Assembly (NCBI GenBank): GCA_040880045.1
Contig: JBBDJF010000089.1
Coordinates: 22,742-86,741 of the forward strand
Origin: Sneathiella sp040880045
GTDB taxonomy: Bacteria; Pseudomonadota; Alphaproteobacteria; Sneathiellales; Sneathiellaceae
DNA: 64,000 nucleotides
Direction of reading: 5' to 3'
A model generated the notes under the pieces. It was given only the letters and a program-made list of their open reading frames with translations, was not told the origin of the DNA and ran no database searches. The position numbers and the translations under genes were made by a program. Within the stretch, counting starts at the first letter, position 1. Each line of letters opens with the position of its first letter. Shown here in pieces: positions 54,645-62,922 of the stretch.

Positions 54645-55331
54645 ATGAGCGCGGAAAAAGACGATGATGATGACGCCCCGGCGGAATTTGCCTCGCCGCC
54701 TTGTTTTATGCATGAAATCGACCCGGCCTACATGGGGCTGGCGCCTGCGCCGGATTTTCAGGCGAGCAGTGATGTGGCGCGCTGGCGCAAGGCCGAGCGG
54801 ACGCGGCTTCTCGCCGAACGGCTGGCCATTCCAGCGAAAGAGCGACGCGCGTTCACCCGGAAAATCATCGACGGGCTGGAGACGGCCATCGGCGATATGG
54901 CCGGCCTCACCCTCAGCGGATACTGGCCGATCAAGGGCGAACCGGACTTGCGCCCCTGGGTGCACGAAATTCACGCGCGCGGCGGTCGCTTTGCCTTGCC
55001 GGTGGTGATTGCGAAGGGACGGCCGCTGACCTTTCGTCTCTGGGCGCCGGGCGATCCGCTGGAGCCGGGCATCTGGGATATCCCGATGCCGGTGTCGGGA
55101 TTGGAAACTGTTCCCGACGTAGTGATCGCTCCGGTGGTCGGTTTCGATTCGCAAGGCTATCGTCTCGGTTATGGCGGCGGGTTCTTTGATCGCACGCTCG
55201 CAGCGCTGGAACGCAGGCCCCCGGCTATCGGCATCGGTTATGAACAGGCGCGCCTTTCCACCATCTATCCGCAGCCCCATGATATCGCCATGGCGGCGGT
55301 GGTGACGGAGCAGGGAACGGTCTTGCCGTAG
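54645..55331 (+). CDS. 5-formyltetrahydrofolate cyclo-ligase
   Basis: This 228-residue protein has the family's ATP and folate residues in RLGYGGGFFDRTLAAL near the C-terminus, GYWPIKGEPDLRPW in the middle and IGYEQARL-type IGIGYEQARLST. It converts 5-formyl-THF to 5,10-methenyl-THF using ATP. The first 40 residues, MSAEKDDDDDAPAEFASPPC and on, are an acidic extension beyond the usual E. coli-type start, seen in several alphaproteobacterial homologues. Transcription with the globin gene (17-base gap) is possible. No regulatory signature is seen. Confidence 0.88.
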   Translation: MSAEKDDDDDAPAEFASPPCFMHEIDPAYMGLAPAPDFQASSDVARWRKAERTRLLAERLAIPAKERRAFTRKIIDGLETAIGDMAGLTLSGYWPIKGEPDLRPWVHEIHARGGRFALPVVIAKGRPLTFRLWAPGDPLEPGIWDIPMPVSGLETVPDVVIAPVVGFDSQGYRLGYGGGFFDRTLAALERRPPAIGIGYEQARLSTIYPQPHDIAMAAVVTEQGTVLP

Positions 55332-55500
55332 TGGCGCATATTTTCCGGGGCTATCGCGGGCAGGGCGCTTTATGAAAATATCGAAAAAAACAATGCTTGG
55401 TCTTTCAATTCATCCGCAACGGTTGTAAATCTAGCTGCAGTCAGTCCGGGCGCGGGTTCGGAAGCCTGGCATAGTTTTGAATTCAATATGGGGAAGCATG

Positions 55501-55908
55501 ATGACACAGTTTTTTAAAATAGCGATGGTCGCCGCCCTAGCGGTTTTGCTCAGCGGCTGCTTCGGGCGTGTTCAGCCCATCTATAACGCCGAGGCTAATC
55601 CGGTTCCTGTCAAGCTTCAGGAAACGTCGCTGGACAATATCGGCACGATCATCCAGACATCCGCCATCAACCGCGGCTGGATTGTCAATGAAGTCGAGCC
55701 GGGCAAGATGAAGGCAACATTGCACAACCGCACCCATGTGGCCGTCATTGAAATCACTTATACCAGGACAAACTACTCGATCAATTATGTTTCCAGCGTC
55801 GATCTGCTGTATGACGGGGCGAAAATTCACCGGAGCTACAATAAATGGATCCGGACCCTGCAGAATGACATAAACAAGAACATGAACGTCGCCGCCCTCA
55901 AAGTGTAA
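55501..55908 (+). CDS. Small lipoprotein leading the aryl-polyene-type cluster
   Basis: This 135-residue lipoprotein has a signal sequence MTQFFKIAMVAALAVLLSGC with lipobox Cys20. The mature part is a compact domain with VKLQETSLDNIGTIIQTSAI and YTRTNYSINYVSSVDLLYDG, of the uncharacterised kind often heading aryl polyene clusters. GGGGAAG at 55490-55496 fits the ATG at 55501 better than the TTG at 55477 or the ATG at 55498. It ends nine bases before the ketosynthase-like gene, so it is the probable first gene of that operon. Its function is unknown. Confidence 0.75.
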   Translation: MTQFFKIAMVAALAVLLSGCFGRVQPIYNAEANPVPVKLQETSLDNIGTIIQTSAINRGWIVNEVEPGKMKATLHNRTHVAVIEITYTRTNYSINYVSSVDLLYDGAKIHRSYNKWIRTLQNDINKNMNVAALKV

Positions 55909-55917
55909 GGTCGACAG

Positions 55918-56655
55918 GTGGAGGCCGGGGTTTCCTTTGCGGTCCAGCGATGGGTCGCCTGGGCGCCGGAGCTGAACAGTCCGGCGGCCTGGCAGGACTG
56001 GGCCAGAGGGGATGCCGATATTCCCGATACCGACGATGCCCCCGATGTGCGCGATCTGCCTGCCGGATTGCGCCGTCGGCTCTCTAGGATCGGCAAGATT
56101 GCGCTGCGGGTGGCGATGGATGTCGGAACGCAGGAAAACCCCCGCGTTGTCTTCAGTTCGCGCAATGGCAATGTCACGCAGATGCTTTCCCTCCTGCAAA
56201 GCCTGTCGGTGGAAGAGCCGGTATCGCCCACGGGCTTCGGGATGTCCGTGCATAACTCGCTTGCCGGCATGCTGTCGATTGTCTCCAGGAACCGCGAGTC
56301 CCATACGGCCATTGCGGCGGGCGGGGAGAGTTTGTGCCTTGGCGTGATCGAGGCGCTGACATGGCTGAGGGAAGACCCCTCGACACCCGTCCTTTTGCTT
56401 CACTGCGATGAGAAATTGCCCGATTTCTATGCGCCGTTTCAGGAAGCCGCCACGCCGGTTTGCGCGCTGGCGCTGCTTCTCTCATCCGCAGACGAGGCGG
56501 ACGACGGCGCCTTTAGCTTCGGTTTCGACGGAACGGCCACGCGCGCGAGGCCGGGCGATCCGTTGGAAAGTTTTATCCGTTTCCTGCTGCGCGAGGAGAC
56601 TGTCTGGAGCTGGTCCGGCGTCGAAGGCGACTGGTGGTGCCGCCGTCATGCTTGA
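55918..56655 (+). CDS. Short beta-ketoacyl synthase-like protein (chain-length-factor-like)
   Basis: This 245-residue protein matches the short Ketoacyl-synt_2 domain of aryl polyene clusters. It has RNGNVTQMLSLLQSL and the segment SHTAIAAGGESLCLG, which aligns with the nucleophile loop of ketosynthases. The position of the catalytic Cys is Gly135, and the two catalytic His of the C-terminal half are absent because the protein is only half-length. It is therefore probably a non-catalytic partner of a ketosynthase encoded further on, as ApeC is in known systems. GTG start after AAGG at 55907-55910. Confidence 0.82.
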   Translation: MEAGVSFAVQRWVAWAPELNSPAAWQDWARGDADIPDTDDAPDVRDLPAGLRRRLSRIGKIALRVAMDVGTQENPRVVFSSRNGNVTQMLSLLQSLSVEEPVSPTGFGMSVHNSLAGMLSIVSRNRESHTAIAAGGESLCLGVIEALTWLREDPSTPVLLLHCDEKLPDFYAPFQEAATPVCALALLLSSADEADDGAFSFGFDGTATRARPGDPLESFIRFLLREETVWSWSGVEGDWWCRRHA

Positions 56656-57389
56656 GCGACTGAACTATCTCTGGCGATTGTTCGGAACCGGTCTCGCCTT
56701 CTCGATGTTCGGCCTTGGCGGCCTGTTCATGACGGTCTTTATCTTTCCGGCGATCTCGCTGCTCACCCGCGATGAGGAGACGCGAATCCGGCGGGTGCGG
56801 CGGACGATCTATCATGCCTTTCGTGGTTTCGTTTATTTCCTGCGGGTCGGCGGCATTATCGATTCCCGCTTTCACGAGACGGAAAAGCTGAAAGACTGCC
56901 GGGGCGCCCTGATCATCGCCAATCACCCCGCGCTGCTGGATACAGTGTTCCTGATGTCGCGCATGCCCGATGTGCAATGTATCATCANNNNNNNNNNGCG
57001 CGGCGGGATATATCCGCAATGACGGCGACGCGGAAACCATGCTGCGCGAATGCGGCAAGGCGCTGAAAAGCGGGCAGAATATCCTCGTTTTTCCGGAAGG
57101 CACCCGCTCGGTTCCGGGGCAGGCGCTTAAATTTCAGCGTGGTGTCGCCAACATTGCGACATATTTTGATGCGCCGATACAGCTTGTGATTATAAAATGC
57201 GAACCATCGACGCTGACGAAGGGAAGCCCGTGGTATGCAATCCCGCCGCGTCAGGCGCGTTTTGACATTACCTTTCATGAACAACTGGACATGCATGGTT
57301 ATCTGAGGCATGAACCGAGGTCATTAAAGGTTCGCAAGCTCACGCGGGAGCTTGAACAATTTTATGTTGGAAAACTTTGCAATGAATGA
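56648..57389 (+). CDS. Lysophospholipid-acyltransferase-like protein (PlsC family), broken by a 10-N gap
   Basis: The N-terminal part has a membrane segment at residues 17-37 (FSMFGLGGLFMTVFIFPAI) and the acyltransferase motif IANHPALLD with His93 and Asp98. After ten Ns at 56988-56997 it resumes as AAGYIRNDGDAETMLRECG and FPEGTRS, but in another frame. Relatives have roughly 15-20 residues there, so part of the gene is truly missing from the sequence; the frame change is an assembly effect and not evidence of a pseudogene. Start overlaps the previous stop by eight bases. In aryl polyene systems this protein is thought to help attach the polyene to a lipid. Confidence 0.82.
56988..56997. other. 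Assembly gap (10 N) in the acyltransferase gene
   Basis: Ten undetermined bases of fixed length. The reading frame differs on the two sides, and about 15-20 conserved acyltransferase residues between the HxxxxD motif and AAGYIRND are absent, so the real gap is longer than ten bases. Confidence 0.95.
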
Positions 57390-57651
57390 TTTTGAACAGG
57401 AAATTAAAAAGCTGGTGATCAAGACCCTCAATCTTGAGGATATCACGCCCGAGGAAATCGACAGCGAGGAGCGGTTGTTCGTCGATGGTCTGGGGCTTGA
57501 TTCAATTGATGCGCTGGAGCTCGGTGTTGCCATCCAGAAGACTTATGGCATCAAGATCAACGCCAAGAACGAAGACCTGAAGGAGCATTTCGCCTCTGTC
57601 CGCAGCCTCGCCAGCTTCATTCAATCCGAAAGGAAGGAGCTGGGCGCATGA
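57382..57651 (+). CDS. Acyl carrier protein (first of two)
   Basis: This 89-residue carrier protein has DGLGLDSIDALEL with phosphopantetheine Ser41 and the usual four-helix pattern. The start used is the ATG at 57382 (MNDFEQEIKKLV), with GGA at 57369-57371 in place; ATGs further upstream at 57352 and 57364 lie inside the acyltransferase gene. It overlaps that gene's end by eight bases. Aryl polyene clusters carry two carriers (ApeE and ApeF) that hold the growing chain. It is one of the pair with the gene directly downstream, overlapping by four bases. Confidence 0.9.
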   Translation: MNDFEQEIKKLVIKTLNLEDITPEEIDSEERLFVDGLGLDSIDALELGVAIQKTYGIKINAKNEDLKEHFASVRSLASFIQSERKELGA

Positions 57652-57893
57652 CCCGCGACGACATCTATGACAAGCTCCGCGAGTATCTGGAAGACATGTT
57701 CGAGGTGCCGCCGGAACTGATCTCCGAAGACGCGCAGCTTTATGAGGATCTCGATCTCGACAGCATCGATGCCGTCGATCTGGTAGTGAAGTTGCAGGAC
57801 CTGACGGGCAAGAAGATCCCCCCCGATGAATTCCGCACCGTGCGGTCGGTTGGCGATGTGGTGGACCGGGTTCATGCCCTCCTGGTGGCGTAA
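57648..57893 (+). CDS. Acyl carrier protein (second of two)
   Basis: This 81-residue carrier has LDLDSIDAVDLVVKLQ with phosphopantetheine Ser39. Its ATG overlaps the first carrier's stop by four bases (ATGA). Compared with the first carrier, it has a more acidic N-terminal helix DDIYDKLREYLEDMF and differs around the Ser loop, so the two probably serve different partners. Tandem carriers followed by a small membrane protein and an AMP ligase match the aryl polyene gene order. Confidence 0.9.
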   Translation: MTRDDIYDKLREYLEDMFEVPPELISEDAQLYEDLDLDSIDAVDLVVKLQDLTGKKIPPDEFRTVRSVGDVVDRVHALLVA

Positions 57894-58452
57894 GTTACGA
57901 CCGCTGGACCTTCTGCTTGTCCTGATAAGTCTCGCATACCCGTTTGTCGTTTATTTCGGCCTGATACATTTCCCGCCGCTGACCGTCGGGCTGGCGCTGG
58001 TGGTCTTTCTGATCCTGCGCCTGCTGCTGCAGCGTCAACGCCGCGCCCGGCGTTCTGAATTCGGCGTCTATGTGGCGGTCGTCATGGCGATTGTCCTGCT
58101 GTTGACTGTGAACGAGTTGCTGGCGATCAAGGCCTATCCGGTGCTGATCAGCCTGTCCTTTGCCTTCCTGTTCGGCTACTCCCTGCTCAACCCGCCCCCC
58201 ATCATCGAGCGTTTCGCCCGTATGATGGAGGGGGAGCTGGATGCCCATGCGATCCGCTATACCCGCAATGTCACCGTGGCATGGGTCGGTTTTTTCCTCC
58301 TCAACGCGGCTATTTCGCTGTGGACGGCGCTTTATGCTGACCTGGCAACATGGACGCTCTATAACGGCTTTATTTCCTATATCCTGATCGGCCTGATGTT
58401 TGGCGGGGAGTTCCTTCTCCGCCAGTTTGTGAAACGTAAAAAGGTGAGTTGA
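57874..58452 (+). CDS. COG4648-like inner-membrane protein of the aryl polyene cluster
   Basis: This 192-residue protein has about five or six hydrophobic helices: LDLLLVLISLAYPFVVYFGL, TVGLALVVFLILRLLL, YVAVVMAIVLLLTV, VLISLSFAFLFGYSL and two near the C-terminus, ending FVKRKKVS. A conserved NPPPIIERFARMMEGELDA lies in a loop. Such proteins are always found in aryl polyene clusters but have no established reaction; they may anchor the lipid-linked enzymes. The ATG at 57874 overlaps the second carrier gene by 20 bases. Confidence 0.78.
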   Translation: MPSWWRKLRPLDLLLVLISLAYPFVVYFGLIHFPPLTVGLALVVFLILRLLLQRQRRARRSEFGVYVAVVMAIVLLLTVNELLAIKAYPVLISLSFAFLFGYSLLNPPPIIERFARMMEGELDAHAIRYTRNVTVAWVGFFLLNAAISLWTALYADLATWTLYNGFISYILIGLMFGGEFLLRQFVKRKKVS

Positions 58453-58455
58453 GCG

Positions 58456-59820
58456 GTGTTTGTCCTGTTATCGCAATTGCTGACCTCTGATCGGGCGGGG
58501 GAGACGCCGGTGGCGCATGTCGCCGGGGAGAAAAAGACTTTCGGGAATTTCCGGGCTGAAACGGCGGACCTGAAATCGCGGATCGAGGCGCGCAAGATTG
58601 ACCGGCTGGTGCTGGCAACAACAAGCAGCTATGCCTTCGCCACCGGGTTTCTGGCGGGGCTTCAGGCGGACTGCCGGATCATCATTCCGCCCAACGCGCT
58701 TCCCGGAATGCTGGCGCATTTTGTGGCGGAGGATTGCCCGTTGCTCTCCGATATCGAGAACGCGGGCGGCGATCATCTTATCCTGATCAATGGCGCGATA
58801 GGCGCGGCGGCGGACTTTACTGACCTTGACCCGACCGGCTGCCAGCTTGATTTCTACACCTCCGGCTCGACCGGTATGCCGAAGCAGGTGCCGAAATCCC
58901 TCGCCCAGATTGAGGATGAGCTTGTCGTGCTCGACGCGACATGGGGCGCGCGATTGAAGGGCGCCGCAACCCTCGGGACGGTCAGTCACCAGCATATCTT
59001 CGGCCTTTACTTCAAATGCCTGCTGCCGCTCTGTCAGGGGCGCCTGTTCTTTCCCCAGACCTTCGAGATATGGGAGGAATTGATGGCCGCCGCGCCGCCC
59101 GGTGCCTGCATTGTCTCCAGCCCGGCGCATCTGACCCGCATCCCGCCGATGGACCCGCTGCCGCCGGAACGCGCGGCGCCGGTGATTTTTACGGCCGGCG
59201 GTCCGCTGCCGTTTGACGCGGCGCAAGCAGCGAAGGCGGCGTTTGGACCACTGCCGACAGAAGTCTATGGCAGTACCGAGACGGGCGGCGTTGCCCATCG
59301 CCAGCAACGCGACCCGCGAACGCCCTTCACGCCGCTGCCCGGGATGCAGACGCGCATCGATGATGCGGGCCTGCTCAGCGTGAAATCGCGCTATACGGAC
59401 GGAGGAGACTGGGAGACAACCAACGACATCGCCGAGTTGCAGCCGGATGGTGGTTTCATTCTTTCCGGCCGCGCCAACCAGTTTGTAAAGATCGAGGGCA
59501 AGCGCATTTCCCTTGCCGAAGTGGAGAAATATCTCTCCCGCTCCGATCTGGTGAAAGAGGCGGCGGTTTTCATTCTGGGTGGGAACCCCGACACCCTTGT
59601 CGCCGTGGTCGAGCTGAGCGAGGCGGGATGGCGGCGCTATAATGAAGTCGGCGCATTCCGTCTCGGGCGGGAACTCCGCCGGGAACTGGCGCCCAACCTA
59701 GAAAATGCGGCGATGCCCCGGCGCTGGCGATTTGTTATGCGCCTGCCCGTCAATGCCCAGGGCAAGCGCCAGCAGCTTGCGCTCAATGAACTGTTTACGG
59801 GCGGGGACGGGGCGGACTAA
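58456..59820 (+). CDS. AMP ligase of the aryl polyene cluster (ApeH-like)
   Basis: This 454-residue adenylate-forming enzyme is short for the family. It has FYTSGSTGMPKQVPKSLAQ as P-loop, SHQHIFGLYF, EVYGSTETGGVA, and the hinge GRANQFVKIEGKRISLAEVE with C-terminal lysine in NAQGKRQQ. In characterised aryl polyene systems ApeH loads the aromatic starter acid (4-hydroxybenzoate or coumarate type) onto the carrier protein. The start is GTG at 58456, three bases after the membrane protein's stop. No ammonia lyase gene for the starter is seen in this half. Confidence 0.86.
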   Translation: MFVLLSQLLTSDRAGETPVAHVAGEKKTFGNFRAETADLKSRIEARKIDRLVLATTSSYAFATGFLAGLQADCRIIIPPNALPGMLAHFVAEDCPLLSDIENAGGDHLILINGAIGAAADFTDLDPTGCQLDFYTSGSTGMPKQVPKSLAQIEDELVVLDATWGARLKGAATLGTVSHQHIFGLYFKCLLPLCQGRLFFPQTFEIWEELMAAAPPGACIVSSPAHLTRIPPMDPLPPERAAPVIFTAGGPLPFDAAQAAKAAFGPLPTEVYGSTETGGVAHRQQRDPRTPFTPLPGMQTRIDDAGLLSVKSRYTDGGDWETTNDIAELQPDGGFILSGRANQFVKIEGKRISLAEVEKYLSRSDLVKEAAVFILGGNPDTLVAVVELSEAGWRRYNEVGAFRLGRELRRELAPNLENAAMPRRWRFVMRLPVNAQGKRQQLALNELFTGGDGAD

Positions 59821-59832
59821 ACTGTACGGATC

Positions 59833-60213
59833 ATGCAGAAACCCAGTGACACTCGATGGTCCGACAGCCGGACAGAGCCGGACATCCTGTCCGAACAGCG
59901 CGATGGCGATATCGTAGAGCTTGAGCTGTTTGCGGACGCGGAGTTGTTCCAGTTTAAGGGGCATTTCCCGGGCGAACCGGTACTGCCCGGCGTCGCGCAA
60001 CTAGACTGGGCGGCCCGTTTCGCCAGACAGTATTTCGGCTTTCAAGGCAGCTTTTCAAAGATGGGCCAGATCAAGTTCGCGAAGCTGGTCCGCGCGGATC
60101 GCACGCTGCTGCTCCGGCTGGAATGGGGGCGCGACAAGGGCCGGATCACCTTTTCATTCCGGGATGACGGCGAGCTGTGTTCGTCGGGCTATTTTGAACT
60201 GGCGGGACGATGA
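59833..60213 (+). CDS. Hotdog dehydratase (ApeI-like, FabA/FabZ fold)
   Basis: This 126-residue hotdog protein has the FabZ-like catalytic motif FKGHFPGEPVLPGVAQLDWA with His44; the acidic partner is Asp, as in FabA, and not Glu as in FabZ. It would remove water from 3-hydroxyacyl chains during polyene formation. In known aryl polyene systems ApeI is one of two dehydratases. It overlaps the glycosyltransferase-acyltransferase gene by four bases, so it is made in step with it. Confidence 0.86.
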   Translation: MQKPSDTRWSDSRTEPDILSEQRDGDIVELELFADAELFQFKGHFPGEPVLPGVAQLDWAARFARQYFGFQGSFSKMGQIKFAKLVRADRTLLLRLEWGRDKGRITFSFRDDGELCSSGYFELAGR

Positions 60214-61913
60214 GCAACACCCTCGCGGCGATCGTACCGAGCTATAATCACCATCGTCATATCGGCGGGGTGATTGCCGCCTTGCGCGCCCATGGCCTGC
60301 GGGTTTTCATCATTGATGATGGCAGCGCCGAGCCTGCGAAATCCGCGCTTGCCGCGCTGGACGACCCGGCAGGCGGCGTGACCCTGCACCGGATGGAGGA
60401 AAACGGCGGCAAGGGGGCAGCGGTCATGGCGGGCTTTCGCTTTGCGGCGGCGGAACGCTTCACCCATGCGCTTCAGATCGATGCGGACGGGCAGCATGAC
60501 CTCGTGGCCCTGCCCGCCCTCATGGAACTCTCCGCGCTCCATCCGGAGGCGTTGATCAGCGGCCAGCCGATATATGACAAGACAGTGCCGAAATCGCGAA
60601 AAATGGCGCGGTGGATCACCCATGTCTGGGTCTGGATCGAGACCCTCTCGACCGCGATTACCGACAGCATGTGTGGTTACCGGATTTATCCGCTGGCCCC
60701 GGCACTTGCGGTGATCGAGAGCGAGACCGTGGGTCATTACATGGATTTCGACACCGAGATCATGGTGCGGATGCACTGGCGCGGGACGCCGGTCCGGATG
60801 CTCCCCATCCATGTGACCTACCCGGAAGACAATATCTCCAACTTCCGTCTTGGCGCTGATAACTGGCTGATCACGAAAATGCATACGCGGCTTGTCTTCG
60901 GGATGCTGGCGCGACTGCCGCAGATCTTTCGCAACCGCTCCGACAAAAGTCCCGATACCGCGCGGCACTGGGGGCGGCTGAGCGAGCGTGGGGTGACGCT
61001 GGGCCTGAAAATCCTGCTGGGGGCTTACAGGCTCGCCGGGCGGCGGTTCTGCTGGGTCTGCATGCAGCCGGTGCTGCTCTATTTCTTCCTGACCGGCGGC
61101 ACGCAACGGCGGGCCTCCCGGGACTACTGGCGGCGGCTTTATGCAACCAAAGGCGAGCCGCGGGAGCCGTCGCTCTGGCAGATATGGCGCCACTATCGCG
61201 CCTTCGGGGCGATGGCGCTGGACAAGCTGGCCGCATGGCAGGGACAGATTGAGGAAAAAGACCTGTTGCAGGAAGATGTTGCCGCTCTTGACAGGGTGGT
61301 GGAGCGGAAAGAGGGCGTCATGGTGGTCACCTCCCATCTTGGCAATGTCGATATTCTTCGCGCCGTGGGCGCAGGCCGCGGCATCAATAATATTACCGTC
61401 TTCGCCCATACAAGGAATGCCGTGCGCTTCAACCGTCTCCTGAGCGACGCCAATCCGGCGGCGGCCATCGATATCATGGAGGTTGAGGATATCGGCCCGG
61501 CAACCCTGATCGAGCTGGAGGAAAAGCTGGCGGCGGGAAACTGGGTCGTCATCGCGGGCGACCGGATATCCCTCTCCGGCGGCAAGCGAATCCGGATGCT
61601 TGATTTTCTGGGAGAGCCTGCGCCCTTTTCCGAAGGCGCGTGGATCGTCGCGGCCTTGCTCGGCTGTCCGGTCTATGTGCTTCATTGCCTGCGGGAGGGG
61701 GAGAAGCACCGTATTCTGTTCGACAAACTCACCGACCGGGTGACAAGATCACGCGGCGCAGAGAACGGCCTGCAACGCCCGATGACGGAATATACAGGCA
61801 TTTTGCAGGAAATCTGCCTGGAATATCCGGAACAGTGGTACAATTTCTATGATTTCTGGGCGCTTCCCGACAATTTCGGCCTGCAGGATAAAAATCAAGA
61901 GGAAACAAAATGA
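60210..61913 (+). CDS. Glycosyltransferase-acyltransferase fusion (ApeJ-like)
   Basis: This 567-residue fusion has an N-terminal GT2 domain: IVPSYNHHRHIGGVIAAL, VFIIDDGSAEP and the metal-binding DADGQHDLVALPAL, up to about residue 240. Its C-terminal LpxL-like acyltransferase domain has VTSHLGNVDILRAVGAG with the HxxxxD pair His376 and Asp381, and GDRISLSGGKRIRM. Proteins of this design in aryl polyene clusters are thought to build the lipid anchor. It sits between the dehydratase and the thioesterase, overlapping each by four bases. Confidence 0.87.
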   Translation: MSNTLAAIVPSYNHHRHIGGVIAALRAHGLRVFIIDDGSAEPAKSALAALDDPAGGVTLHRMEENGGKGAAVMAGFRFAAAERFTHALQIDADGQHDLVALPALMELSALHPEALISGQPIYDKTVPKSRKMARWITHVWVWIETLSTAITDSMCGYRIYPLAPALAVIESETVGHYMDFDTEIMVRMHWRGTPVRMLPIHVTYPEDNISNFRLGADNWLITKMHTRLVFGMLARLPQIFRNRSDKSPDTARHWGRLSERGVTLGLKILLGAYRLAGRRFCWVCMQPVLLYFFLTGGTQRRASRDYWRRLYATKGEPREPSLWQIWRHYRAFGAMALDKLAAWQGQIEEKDLLQEDVAALDRVVERKEGVMVVTSHLGNVDILRAVGAGRGINNITVFAHTRNAVRFNRLLSDANPAAAIDIMEVEDIGPATLIELEEKLAAGNWVVIAGDRISLSGGKRIRMLDFLGEPAPFSEGAWIVAALLGCPVYVLHCLREGEKHRILFDKLTDRVTRSRGAENGLQRPMTEYTGILQEICLEYPEQWYNFYDFWALPDNFGLQDKNQEETK

Positions 61914-62320
61914 TATCCGCTGATATTACAGTGAAATGTCAGTTCTATGACCTCGATCCCATGGGGATTGCGTGGCATGGCAACTATCCGCGCTTTTTTG
62001 AACAGGCCCGCTGCGCGCTTCTCGACAAGCTTGATTACAACTATCAACAGATGATGGAAAGCGGTTATGCCTGGCCGATCGTCGACATGCGGATCAAATA
62101 TGTCCGCTCGCTCCGTTTCGGTCAGGAAGTGACGGTGACGGCGACGCTTGTCGAATATGAAAACCGCCTGAAAATCAACTACCTGATAAAGGATCAGGGG
62201 ACGGGCGAGAAACTAACGCAAGGATTTACAATACAGGTTGCGATTGATAATACCTCGGAAGAGATGTTATTCCAGTCACCACCTGTTCTTTACCAAAAAG
62301 TTGAAGCCCTGCTGTGCTAA
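61910..62320 (+). CDS. Acyl-CoA/acyl-carrier thioesterase (4-hydroxybenzoyl-CoA thioesterase family)
   Basis: This 136-residue hotdog thioesterase has YDLDPMGIAWHGNYPRFFEQAR, in which Asp16 and the GIAWHGNY segment match the 4HBT catalytic site. It hydrolyses thioesters, perhaps releasing or editing intermediates of the polyene pathway, as ApeK does. It overlaps the previous gene by four bases and the LolA-like gene by seven. It is cytoplasmic, with no signal peptide. Confidence 0.87.
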   Translation: MISADITVKCQFYDLDPMGIAWHGNYPRFFEQARCALLDKLDYNYQQMMESGYAWPIVDMRIKYVRSLRFGQEVTVTATLVEYENRLKINYLIKDQGTGEKLTQGFTIQVAIDNTSEEMLFQSPPVLYQKVEALLC

Positions 62321-62922
62321 GAGCCCTCTGCCTGTTGATAGCTGTCGCGATTGCCGCGCTTTCCGTCTCCGTTCGCGCCGCGCCGCTCACCCTGAAGGAG
62401 GGGGAGGCGCTGATGGGCCGGTTCGAGCAGGCGCGGTATCTGCGGGGGTTCGACAAGCCGATCCTGTCGTCGGGACAGTTTTTCCTGCTGCCCGGGGACG
62501 CGCTGATCTGGCAGACCAAAACACCCTTTTCCAACCGTATGGTCATCGACGGGGACGGGCTCCGTCAGGGCATGAACGGCGCGGAGGTGACCCGCCTCGG
62601 GTTCAAGCAGTTTCCGGGCTTCAAGCTGCTGCGCGACACGCTGGAGAACAGCCTGAGCGGCAACTGGGCGCCGCTTGAGGAAATGGCGGGCGCCAGGCTG
62701 CATCCGTCGGAAGGGAGTTTCTCCCTGCGCTTTTCCCCCAAGGCCAGCGGTCTTTCGCTTCCCTTCGCCTATCTCAATTTTGAGATTGGCGACTTTCTCG
62801 ACGTGATGGAAATCGTCAAGAGCAATGGCGATCGCGATGTCATCACCTTCTCGGATCAGCGGATCGCTCCGGTCGACGCCGTCACCGAGGCGGAACGCGC
62901 GGCCCGGGAAAAGCAGCCATGA
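62314..62922 (+). CDS. LolA-like outer-membrane lipoprotein carrier (ApeL-like)
   Basis: This 202-residue protein has a signal peptide (MLRALCLLIAVAIAALSVSV with cleavage near VRAAP) and a LolA-type domain with GRFEQARYLRGFDKPILSSG and FLLPGDALIWQTKTPF. LolA-like proteins shuttle lipidated molecules across the periplasm; in aryl polyene systems this one probably carries the finished lipid. The start is GTG at 62314, overlapping the thioesterase gene by seven bases. It overlaps the exporter start by four bases. Confidence 0.83.
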   Translation: MLRALCLLIAVAIAALSVSVRAAPLTLKEGEALMGRFEQARYLRGFDKPILSSGQFFLLPGDALIWQTKTPFSNRMVIDGDGLRQGMNGAEVTRLGFKQFPGFKLLRDTLENSLSGNWAPLEEMAGARLHPSEGSFSLRFSPKASGLSLPFAYLNFEIGDFLDVMEIVKSNGDRDVITFSDQRIAPVDAVTEAERAAREKQP

